NCBI RefSeq assembly: GCF_013372625.1
Contig: NZ_JABXFD010000306.1
Span: 1-50,817, forward strand
Direction of reading: 5' to 3'
DNA length: 50,817 bases
Source of the DNA: Actinomadura sp. BRA 177
GTDB lineage: Bacteria; Actinomycetota; Actinomycetes; Streptosporangiales; Streptosporangiaceae
Positions 1 to 6,902 of the stretch are shown piece by piece. The translations under genes and the position numbers were made by a program. How positions within the stretch are numbered: the stretch's first letter is position 1; each line of letters opens with the position of its first letter. A model generated the notes under the pieces. The model searched no databases, was not told the origin of the DNA, and saw only the letters and a list, made by a program, of their open reading frames with translations.

Positions 1-1
1 C

Positions 2-97
2 CTCCCACCCGCCTGGCCCGGCCCAGCCCTGCGCACCCTCTACAAGTCGTTCGAAAAGGACTTCGAACAACTCCTGACAACCCAGGTACTGACCTGA
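2..97 (+). CDS. C-terminal end of an unidentified protein (partial)
   Basis: An open frame enters from the left edge and stops at TGA 95-97, giving 31 residues ending in YKSFEKDFEQLLTTQVLT. The mix of aromatic, acidic and leucine residues looks like the end of a helical domain. No family can be named from so little, and the start lies outside the window. The sequence that follows is decayed coding DNA, so this could belong to the same degraded region. Confidence 0.35.
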   Translation, partial: LPPAWPGPALRTLYKSFEKDFEQLLTTQVLT

Positions 98-168
98 GCA
101 CCCGAACACCGCCTTAGCCCGACCGGTCCCCAACCTCTAGCCTGACAATCCGTCGGACGGGCGGTGCG

Positions 169-1082
169 ATGGACCGAGCAGAACAAGCGGCTTCCCTGTT
201 ACCGCGCGTCAAATGATTAGCCGAAGAACACGGCCCTGCCCTCAAACGCGCCCTCGCACTGCTCGTCGATGGAGCCCTGGTCGGCCCCGCCGCCGGCCGC
301 CTCCAGAAGACCCTCGCAAACCAGCACGATGACGTCCGCGCGGCCTTCTACGCCGCGTTCGACGCCGTCCGGCACTCGGCCGCCGGCACCGGCCCCCGGG
401 TCCACGATCCCTACATCCCGAGCGCACCCCGAGGCGGCCGCCCACCTCGGCCGTCCGCAGCGGCTCACCGGAGAAACTCGACCAACTCAGCGCGGAACTG
501 ACCCGGGCCTCGAATACCTGGCAGGACGCCGCCCAAGCCCTCTCCGAAATCCTCGCCAACCTCGGCCTCACCACAGCCCCCGCACGGACGATCTCCCAGG
601 CCGCCCGTACGGTCTCCCAGCAGAAAGCGGAAGTACGCCGAAGCCGCGACGAACTCCTCAAGACCGACCGCCAACCGGTCGTCCAGCCCGCCAAGGCCGG
701 CAATGTGTTCCACGACGGCTGGAATGCCTACGCCCACCACTACCTTCCCGGCCGGCAATCCGATGACCGCCCCCTTCTACATAGCGGTCAAACCGAAGAG
801 CTGGCTGGAGCGGGGCCCGCAGGCCAGATCCAGGGCCTCGCCCAGGGCGTCCAACACCCGGTCGCCTTCGCCAAGGCCGCCATCAACTGGGAGGAATGGA
901 AGCGCGACCCCATCCGTGCCTTCGGCGGTCCATATCCGCCGGAGTTGTCCATCAGCGACCCTCTGTCAAAGCTTTCTACTGACGAATTCGCAGACCTGAA
1001 CCAGGACGAGGACACTTTCTTCACGCGGCTCGACCGTCTCTGGGCACAAGGCGAACTGCCTCAGCAGGTGACACGGAAATAA
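169..1082 (+). pseudogene. Decayed hypothetical gene with a nonsense codon and several frameshifts
   Basis: Coding potential (GC at third codon positions, sensible residues) runs from ATG 169 to TAA 1080-1082 but not in one frame. The frame opening MDRAEQAASLL meets TGA at 214 and continues in the same frame as LAEEHGPALKRALALLVDG. Near 420-445 it shifts to the frame reading SPEKLDQLSAELTRASNTWQ. Around 745-825 a better frame reads NPMTAPFYIAVKPKSWLE, and the earlier frame resumes to the end with AFAKAAINWEEWKRDP. At least one nonsense and three indel-like events are needed. The protein would be about 300 residues and largely helical; I do not recognise the family. The last part (705-1082) is open over 125 codons but is not a credible gene alone. 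Confidence 0.5.
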
Positions 1083-1261
1083 GAGAGGCCGCCCAGCCCG
1101 TTCACGCCCCACTCCTTCGGCTGCCCGTGGGGCGGCGGAGCGGGGTGTGCGTCCGCCGCCCGAGGTGGCGTCAGGCGGGGGTTTCGGCGGTTGTGGTCAG
1201 GACGGCGCGGGCGGGGATGTCGGCGAGCGCCCAGTGTGCCGGACGAGGGGGAGTATTACAG

Positions 1262-1450
1262 CGGCGCGTGGGCCGGGCCGAGGTCCAGCGCACCCTGCTG
1301 GAGGGCTGCGGCAATCCCGTCCTGCTGGAGACCTTCGACCGGCTGTGGACGGCGAGCGAACTGGTTCGCCGCTGGGCGGCGCATCGCAACCCCGGCCGTG
1401 ACCCCATCGCGGAGCACCGTCAGCTAGAGGAGGCGGCGCAGGGGACCTGA
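1262..1450 (+). pseudogene. Remnant of a GntR-family regulator (FCD ligand-binding domain)
   Basis: The frame ending at TGA 1448-1450 carries residues typical of the C-terminal FCD effector domain of FadR/GntR regulators: RTLLEGCGNPVLLETFDRLW, then RRWAAHRNPGRDPIAEHRQL. The GCGNP turn and the late EHR metal or ligand motif are the recognisable parts. No winged-helix DNA-binding domain lies upstream, and the protein stops just after the EHR helix, so both ends are missing. The neighbouring decayed gene suggests a region losing its genes. The call rests on motif recall, not an alignment. Confidence 0.45.
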
Positions 1451-1465
1451 CGGCACCCCGCCTGG

Positions 1466-2329
1466 TCACGTGTAGGAGCCGGTGCGGATGTCGTCCAGGA
1501 GGGACGGCCCCGCCGGGCGCCAGTTGTACTGGGTTTCCGCGCGGGACGGGTCCAGCGGGGACGAGCGGGTCAGGACGTCGGCGAAGGGGCCCAGGAGTTC
1601 GCGGGCCTCGGCGCGGGTGAGGGAGATCGCCTGGGCGCCGGCCGTCTCGGCGACGGCGGTCGCGATGTCGCGCATCGGGGTGCGGGTCCGGGTCGCCGCG
1701 TTGACGACCGTCCGGCCGGACGGGTCGGCCACCGCGGCGGTGTAGAGGGCCGCCAGGTCATCGACGTGGACGGACGACCACTCGTTGGCGCCGTCCTCGA
1801 CGTAGGCGGTCACGCCGTTCTGCCGGGCGGACGCGAACATGCCCTCCAGGAGGCCGGAGCCGCCCCGGCCGTACACCAGTGCGGCGCGGATCACGGTCGC
1901 GTCCTCCGCCTGCAGGGCTTGGCGTTCGCCCAGCACCTTCCACGGCTGCGGGGACGACTCCGGGTCGATCGGGGTGCCCTTGGTGACCGGTTCCCCGGTG
2001 GTGTCCGGGTAGACCAGGCCGGTGCTCGTGTAGACGAGCGGCCTGCCGGCGGAAAGGAACGCGTCCAGGGCCGCCTCTTCGATCTCGCGCATGCGCGGGT
2101 CGGCGTAGTCCACAGCGATGTGGACGACCGTGTCGGACGAGGCGGCCGCCTCCCGCAGGACGTCCGCGGAAGACAGATCGCCGCCGACCGCCTTCGCTCC
2201 CAGGGCGGTCACGCGCGCCTCCAAGGCGGCCGAGCGGGCCAGCGCGGAGACCTCGTGCCCCGCTTTGATCAAGTGTTCGGCGACCACGCCGCCCAGATAG
2301 CCGCTGGCGCCCGTCATGAAGATGTGCAT
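1466..2329 (-). CDS. NAD(P)-dependent epimerase/reductase, atypical extended SDR
   Basis: A 287-residue Rossmann-fold protein opening MHIFMTGASGYLG, the TGxxGxxG nucleotide-binding motif at residues 6-13. It continues with VVHIAVD (about 68-74) and the strand LVYTSTGLVY (98-107). The usual catalytic YxxxK of extended SDRs is not seen at the expected place, where WKVLGE occurs instead (about 129), so this is an atypical SDR whose reaction cannot be assigned. It is transcribed away from the MmyB-type regulator at 2437, with 107 bases between the starts and a dyad there. That layout is common in actinobacteria, where such regulators control the adjacent reductase, so control by this neighbour is likely. 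Confidence 0.85.
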   Translation of the reverse strand: MHIFMTGASGYLGGVVAEHLIKAGHEVSALARSAALEARVTALGAKAVGGDLSSADVLREAAASSDTVVHIAVDYADPRMREIEEAALDAFLSAGRPLVYTSTGLVYPDTTGEPVTKGTPIDPESSPQPWKVLGERQALQAEDATVIRAALVYGRGGSGLLEGMFASARQNGVTAYVEDGANEWSSVHVDDLAALYTAAVADPSGRTVVNAATRTRTPMRDIATAVAETAGAQAISLTRAEARELLGPFADVLTRSSPLDPSRAETQYNWRPAGPSLLDDIRTGSYT

Positions 2330-2382
2330 CGCTCTTCCTCTCAGTGCTCGACGTCCACGCTGCCTTCGCGGGCGGGAAGCGG

Positions 2383-2403
2383 CCAGGGACTGAGAGTGCC
2401 AGG
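2383..2403. promoter_or_regulatory. Candidate operator between the SDR gene and the MmyB-type regulator
   Basis: A 21-base dyad centred on 2393 has arms CC-GG-ACT and AGT-CC-GG; 14 of 21 positions are symmetric. It lies 54 bases upstream of the reductase start and 34 bases upstream of the regulator start, the only clear symmetry in the intergenic region. It is a good candidate binding site for the product of the gene at 2437, which would then control both genes. Confidence 0.55.
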
Positions 2404-2436
2404 CTCGGCGGGAAGAACCGCCGTACCGTGGACGGC

Positions 2437-3273
2437 ATGGACAAGCGCGCGTTGGCGGAGTTCCTGCGGGCCAGGCGGGAGCGGATCCGGCCCGAGGACG
2501 CCGGGCTGCCGCACGGGCCGCGGCGCCGGACGCCCGGGCTGCGCCGCGAGGAGGTGGCGCAGCTCGCGCACATCTCCGTCGACCACTACAGCCGGCTGGA
2601 GCAGGGGCGGGGGCGCAACCCGTCCCGGCAGGTGCTGTACGGGATCGCGCGGGCGCTGCGGCTGTCCGCGCAGGAGCGGACCCACCTGTTCGAGCTCGCC
2701 GGGGAGCGCGAGCGGGACCGGGTGGACGGGCCGTCCCGCGAGGTGGCGCCGGGCACGCTGAGCCTGCTCGACCGGCTCACCGACGCGGCCGCCATCATCG
2801 TGGACGACACGTGCCGCGTGCTCGCCTGGAATCCGCTCGCCGCCGCCCTGTTCGGGGACTTCGCCGAGAAGTCCGGGCCGGACCGGAACCTGCTGCGCCG
2901 CCACTTCCTCGAACCCGGCGGCCTCGGGGCCGAGCACCTGGAGTTCGTGGTCACGTCCGTCGGCTACCTGCGGGTGGCGATGGCCCGGTATCCCCGGAAC
3001 GCGGAGATCCGGGCGCTGGTGGACGAGCTGACGGCGGCGAGCCCGGAGTTCGCGCGGCTCTGGGAGTCGCAGGAGCTGCGGATCGAGCACCACGCGCGGG
3101 AGCGGTTCGCGCATCCGCGGGTGGGCGAGGTCGAGCTCGACTTCGACATCCTCACCGTCCCCGGCCAGGACCAGCAGCTGATCGTCTTCACCGCCGAGCC
3201 GGGGTCGCGGGCGTACGAGACGCTGCGGCTGCTGCGGGTCGTCGGGACGCAGCGGATGGACGTCCCCACCTGA
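2437..3273 (+). CDS. HTH transcriptional regulator with MmyB-like ligand-binding domain
   Basis: A 278-residue protein. An XRE-type helix-turn-helix occupies roughly residues 10-75, with the family hallmark TPGLRREEVAQLAHIS followed by YSRLEQGR. A C-terminal MmyB-like ligand-binding domain (about 95-270) contains VLAWNPLAAALFGDF. ATG 2437 (MDKRALAEFLRARRER) is preferred over upstream starts because it begins at the usual family position and leaves the intergenic dyad non-coding. In this family the C-terminal domain senses a small, probably fatty-acid-like ligand. The divergent SDR gene at 2329 is the probable target. Confidence 0.88.
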   Translation: MDKRALAEFLRARRERIRPEDAGLPHGPRRRTPGLRREEVAQLAHISVDHYSRLEQGRGRNPSRQVLYGIARALRLSAQERTHLFELAGERERDRVDGPSREVAPGTLSLLDRLTDAAAIIVDDTCRVLAWNPLAAALFGDFAEKSGPDRNLLRRHFLEPGGLGAEHLEFVVTSVGYLRVAMARYPRNAEIRALVDELTAASPEFARLWESQELRIEHHARERFAHPRVGEVELDFDILTVPGQDQQLIVFTAEPGSRAYETLRLLRVVGTQRMDVPT

Positions 3274-4394
3274 TCAGAAGGTGATCACCTGGCGGACGGC
3301 CTTGGCGGTGTGCAGGTCGTCGAAGCCCGCGTTGATGTCGTCCAGGGGGAGGCGGCCGGAGAGCAGGGCGTCTACCGGGAGCGTGCCGTTGCGGTACATG
3401 GCGATGAAGCGGGGGACGTCGCGGCGGGGGACGCAGGAGCCCAGGTAGCTGCCCCGGAGGGTCTTCTCCTCGGCGACGAGGCTCAACGCGGGGAGGCTGA
3501 GCGGGGTGCCTGGGGCCGGGAGGCCGACGGTGACCGTTGTGCCGCCGGCGCGGGTGGCGGCGTAAGCCTGCTCCAGGACGGGGGCCACGCCCGTTGTGTC
3601 GATGACCTTTTCCGCGCCGCCTGAGGTGAGGTCGCGGAGAGCCTCGGTGGCGTCCGGGCCGCCTTCGATGGGGTGCGCGCCCAGTTTCTCCGCGAGGACC
3701 CGTTTGTCCGGGACGAGGTCGATCGCGTAGACCGTCGCGGCGCCGGCGGCCTTCGCGGCGAGGACGGCGGAGAGGCCGACGCCGCCCAGGCCGAAGACGG
3801 CGACGGTGTCGCCGGGGGTCACGGCTGCGCTGTAGAGGGCGGCGCCGGCGCCGGTCAGCACGGCGCAGCCGAACAGCGCGGCGATGTCGAGGGGCAGGTC
3901 GGGGTCGATCTTCACGGCGGAGCGGGACGAGACGACGGTGTACTCGGAGAACGCCGAAACGCCCAGGTGGTGGTTGGGGCGGGTGCCGTCCGGGGCGAGG
4001 AAGCGCTTGCCGCCGGAGAGGAGGGTGCCCGCGCCGTTGGCCTGGGCGCCGGGCCCGCAGAGGGCGGGACGTCCGGCCACGCAGCGTTCGCAATGGCCGC
4101 AGGCCGGGACGAACGCGAGCACGACGTGGTCGCCTGGGTTGAACTCGGTTCCAGGCCCGGTTTCCACCACTTCGCCGCCGCCTCGTGGCCGAGGGCCATC
4201 GGGAGCGGACGAGGGCGGGAGCCGTTGATGACGGAGAGGTCGGAGTGGCAGAGCCCGGCCGCGCCGATCTTGACCAGCAGTTCGCCGGGGCCGGGACCGT
4301 CCAAGCTCAGGTCGGTGATCTCCAGCGGGCGGGACGAGGCGTAGGGGGTGGAACGTCCCGATTCGACCAGGACGGCGGCGCGGGTCTCGATCAT
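3274..4394 (-). pseudogene. Zinc-dependent alcohol dehydrogenase, split by a one-base frameshift
   Basis: A medium-chain dehydrogenase in two frames. The N-terminal part (start ATG 4394, MIETRAAVLVESG) carries GLCHSDLS, the catalytic-zinc cysteine, and GHEAA. The C-terminal part carries the structural-zinc cluster CGHCERC...C, the Rossmann motif GLGGVGLSAV and the end RQVITF. The join falls in the repeat gccgccgcc at 4174-4182: one extra C (plus strand) would restore GHEAAGEVVETGPG and a 373-residue protein. The ATG overlaps the stop of the thioesterase upstream (ATGA), so the two are coupled. Both halves are otherwise intact, so this may be a recent mutation or a sequencing slip. Expected activity is NAD-dependent oxidation of an alcohol or formaldehyde-like adduct; substrate unknown. 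Confidence 0.8.
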
Positions 4395-4807
4395 GGGGTG
4401 AGCAGCTTCTCCATCTCGGCGCGGACGGGGCCCGTGATCTCGACCGGGCGGCGGGTGTGCCGGTCGACGAAGACGTGCACGAAGTGGCCCTCGGCGATGA
4501 GCGCCCCGTCGGACGCGCGGAACATGCCGATCTCCCAGCGGACGCTGGAGCGGCCCAGCCTGCCGATGCGCAGGCCGACTCTGATCGCGTCCGGGAACGA
4601 CACCTCGGCCTTGTACTCGCAGTGCGACTCGACGCAGAGGCCGATGGGGGCGGACGTCGCGGGGTCGAAACCGGCCGTCCGGATCATCCACTCGTTGATG
4701 ACGGTGTCCATGAGCGAGTAGTGGACGACGTTGTTGACGTGCCCGTAGACGTCGTTGTCCTTCCACCGCGTCGGGACGTTCTCCCAGTGCTGATACTCGC
4801 CGGTCAT
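4391..4807 (-). CDS. Acyl-CoA thioesterase, hotdog fold (4-hydroxybenzoyl-CoA thioesterase type)
   Basis: A 138-residue single hotdog domain. The N-terminal motif TRWKDNDVYGHVNNVVHYS matches the YbgC/4HBT family, in which the aspartate of DxDxxGHVNN is catalytic. The chain ends PVEITGPVRAEMEKLL. Start ATG 4807 (MTGEYQHWENV) is chosen over a longer frame because it starts just before the domain; no strong ribosome site is seen. The stop overlaps the start of the alcohol dehydrogenase, suggesting an operon that processes acyl or alcohol metabolites. The acyl-CoA substrate cannot be predicted. Confidence 0.85.
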   Translation of the reverse strand: MTGEYQHWENVPTRWKDNDVYGHVNNVVHYSLMDTVINEWMIRTAGFDPATSAPIGLCVESHCEYKAEVSFPDAIRVGLRIGRLGRSSVRWEIGMFRASDGALIAEGHFVHVFVDRHTRRPVEITGPVRAEMEKLLTP

Positions 4808-5008
4808 GAAGGGCAGCCTATGGTCGTCCCGGCGGCGTCGCGGCATCGGCCCGGCAGGACGGTGACCACGCCAAACGGCGTCCGGCCGCGGCGGTGCGCA
4901 CGCCCAATGAGGAAGCGGCGTTCACCAGGCCGCGAGGAAAGGTTCTGAGCACGATCCCGGCCAGGTGAACGCCGCCCCCCTGAGCGGCGCTCCGCGTGCG
5001 CCGCCCGT

Positions 5009-5614
5009 CTATGCGGACGCGCGGGCCGCGTCGAAGCGCGCCTGCACGTCCGTCCAGTTCACCAACGTCCAGAGCCGCTCCACGTAATCCGGGCGGACGT
5101 TGCGGTACTGCAGGTAGTACGCGTGCTCCCAGGCGTCGAAGACCAGCAGCGGCGTGGTGTTCATGCCGACGTTGCCGTGGTGGTCGTAGATCTGCTCGAC
5201 GACGAGCCGCCGGCCGAGCGGCTCCCACGCGAGGACGCCCCAGCCAGAGCCCTGCACGGTGGACGTCGCCGTGGTGAGCTGCTTCTGGAATGCCTCGAAC
5301 GTCCCGAAGTGCTCGTCGATCGCCGAGGCGAACTCGCCGTCGGGACGGTCGCCGCCGTCCGGCGACAGGTTGTCCCAGAAGATCGAGTGCAGGACATGCC
5401 CGGAGAGGTTGAACGCGAAGGTCTTCTCCAGGCCGACCAGTCCGCCGTACTGCTCCTTGTCGCGCGCCTCGGCGAGCCTCTCCAGCGTGTCGTTGGCGCC
5501 CTTGACGTAGGCGGCGTGGTGCTTGGCGTGGTGCAACTCCAGGATCTCACCGGTGATCGCCGGCTCCAGGGCGGCGTAGTCGTAGGGCAGGTCGGGCAGC
5601 GTGTAGTCGGCCAT
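5009..5614 (-). CDS. sodF: Superoxide dismutase, Fe/Mn family
   Basis: A 201-residue full-length Fe/Mn SOD. The metal ligands are in place: His28 in ELHHAKHH, His73 in [12 protein letters not shown], Asp160 and His164 in [12 protein letters not shown]. It converts superoxide to oxygen and peroxide in the cytoplasm. The overall sequence resembles Streptomyces SodF, and the site next to its start matches the Nur box known to repress sodF when nickel is present, so I favour an iron enzyme. Metal preference cannot be proved by reading. A short GC hairpin (CGCCGC/GCGGCG, 4970-4989) lies just downstream of the stop. If the organism also has a nickel SOD elsewhere, the two would be used alternately. 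Confidence 0.93.
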   Translation of the reverse strand: MADYTLPDLPYDYAALEPAITGEILELHHAKHHAAYVKGANDTLERLAEARDKEQYGGLVGLEKTFAFNLSGHVLHSIFWDNLSPDGGDRPDGEFASAIDEHFGTFEAFQKQLTTATSTVQGSGWGVLAWEPLGRRLVVEQIYDHHGNVGMNTTPLLVFDAWEHAYYLQYRNVRPDYVERLWTLVNWTDVQARFDAARASA

Positions 5615-5624
5615 ACGGCCACTA

Positions 5625-5641
5625 TTGCAAATGAGTTGCAG
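5625..5641 (-). promoter_or_regulatory. Nur-box-like operator of the superoxide dismutase gene
   Basis: The plus strand reads TTGCAA-ATGAG-TTGCAG. This fits the Streptomyces Nur consensus tTGCaa-N5-ttGCAA at every position but the last. It ends 10 bases upstream of the SOD start codon, where a bound repressor would block transcription start. Nur is the nickel-responsive Fur-family repressor of sodF. The match was made by eye from memory of the consensus. Confidence 0.65.
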
Positions 5642-5654
5642 TTACGTCCAGCAC

Positions 5655-5684
5655 GCAAAAAGCCCGCCCCGGGTGGGACGGGCC
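5655..5684 (-). terminator. Intrinsic terminator after the 51-aa gene
   Basis: On the minus strand GCCCGTCC pairs with GGCGGGC across a 6-base loop (arms 5662-5669 and 5676-5683, one G-U pair) and is followed by a run of five T. It lies about 15 bases past the stop of the small gene and separates the nrd operon from the SOD promoter. Confidence 0.7.
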
Positions 5685-5697
5685 TTGTGCGCGGACG

Positions 5698-5853
5698 TCA
5701 GTGGCGGCGGCCACCGCCTCTGAGGCGGGCGAGCAGGCCGCGCACCTTGGCCTGCGTGCGGGGGTCGCGGGCGTAGCGCTCGGCTTTCGCCCGCATCTTG
5801 CGGCCCTGCGGGCCCTTGGCGTATCTCATGATCCGGTCGACGACAGAAGGCAT
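5698..5853 (-). CDS. Small basic conserved protein (51 aa)
   Basis: A 51-residue, strongly basic protein starting MPSVVDRIMRYAKGPQGRKM and ending in an Arg/Gly-rich tail (RLRGGGRRH). A strong ribosome site GGAGG lies 6 bases before ATG 5853, which decides the start. It follows nrdB by 53 bases on the same strand and is closed by a terminator, so it is probably the last gene of the nrd operon. It is not NrdS, the AraC-like regulator found in Streptomyces nrdABS operons. Charge and length suggest nucleic-acid or ribosome contact, but no function is known to me. Confidence 0.7.
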   Translation of the reverse strand: MPSVVDRIMRYAKGPQGRKMRAKAERYARDPRTQAKVRGLLARLRGGGRRH

Positions 5854-5906
5854 GTTCGTCCTCCTCGGCCTAGGTCTCCGTACAACGAGTGCCCGGTCGC
5901 AGAAGT

Positions 5907-6902
5907 TCAGAACGCCTCGTCCAGGGTGACGCTCCCCTCGACGCCGATCTGGTAGGCCGAAACGCGCCGCTCGAAGAAGTTGGACAGCTCCTGGACGTCC
6001 TGCAGCTCCATGAACGCGAACGGGTTCGCGGTGCCGTAGCGGGCCGGGAGGCCGAGCCGGACGAGCCGCTGGTCCGCCACGTATTCGAGGTAGTCGCGCA
6101 TGTCGTCGGCGCTCATGCCGGGCAGGCCGTCGCCGCACAGGTCGCGGGCGAACTCCAGTTCCGCTTCGACGGCCTCGTCCAGCATGGTCGTGACCTGGGC
6201 CGTCAGGTCCGCGTCGAACAGCTCCGGTTCTTCGGCCCGAACGGTGTCCACCACGGAGAACGCGAACTCCATGTGCATCGACTCGTCCCGGAACACCCAG
6301 TTCGTGCCGGAGGCCAGTCCGTTCAGCAGGCCGCGCGAGCGCAGCCAGTACACGTACGCGAAGGCGCCGTAGAAGAACAGCCCCTCGATGCAGGCCGCGA
6401 AGCAGATGAGGTTGAGCAGGAACGCCCGGCGGTCGGCGGCGGTGCGGAGCTCGTCCAGGGAGCCGAGCGAGTCGATCCAGCGGAAGCAGAACTCCGCCTT
6501 CGCCCGGATGGACGGGATGTGCTCGATCGCCGCGAACGCCCGCGCGCGCTCGTCCTGATCGGGCAGATAGGTGTCCAGGAGGGTCAGGTAAAACTGTACG
6601 TGGACGGCCTCCTCATATAGCTGCCGCGACAGGTAGAGCCGGGCCTCCGGGGCGTTCACGTGCTTGTAGAGGTTCAGCACCAGGTTGTTCGCCACGATCG
6701 AGTCGCCGGTGGCGAAGAACGCGACGAGCCGGTTGACGAGGTGCAGTTCGGCGGGCGTGAGCCGGGCCAGATCGGCTAGGTCGGACGCGAGGTCCACCTC
6801 CTCGACCGTCCACGTGTTGCGGATCGCGGCCCGGTACCGCTCGTAGAAGTCGGGGTAGCGCATGGGACGCAGGGTCAGGTCCATGCCGGCGTCGAGCAGC
6901 AT
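5907..6902 (-). CDS. nrdB: Ribonucleotide reductase class Ia, beta (radical) subunit
   Basis: A 331-residue NrdB with the complete di-iron set: Asp67, Glu98, His101, Glu173, Glu207 (in FRDESMHMEF) and His210. The radical tyrosine is Tyr105, in YEEAVHVQFY, four residues after His101 as in E. coli. It generates the tyrosyl radical used by NrdA to reduce ribonucleotides for DNA synthesis, in the cytoplasm. Start ATG 6902 overlaps the nrdA stop by one base (TAATG), so translation is coupled. The C-terminal tail that docks on NrdA is present (VEGSVTLDEAF). Confidence 0.95.
   Translation of the reverse strand: MLLDAGMDLTLRPMRYPDFYERYRAAIRNTWTVEEVDLASDLADLARLTPAELHLVNRLVAFFATGDSIVANNLVLNLYKHVNAPEARLYLSRQLYEEAVHVQFYLTLLDTYLPDQDERARAFAAIEHIPSIRAKAEFCFRWIDSLGSLDELRTAADRRAFLLNLICFAACIEGLFFYGAFAYVYWLRSRGLLNGLASGTNWVFRDESMHMEFAFSVVDTVRAEEPELFDADLTAQVTTMLDEAVEAELEFARDLCGDGLPGMSADDMRDYLEYVADQRLVRLGLPARYGTANPFAFMELQDVQELSNFFERRVSAYQIGVEGSVTLDEAF

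Noticed and set aside
1127..1450. A complete 107-residue gene
   Set aside because: Only the last 60 residues look like a protein family (GntR FCD). The first part is low-complexity Arg/Gly sequence in a region with poor coding statistics.
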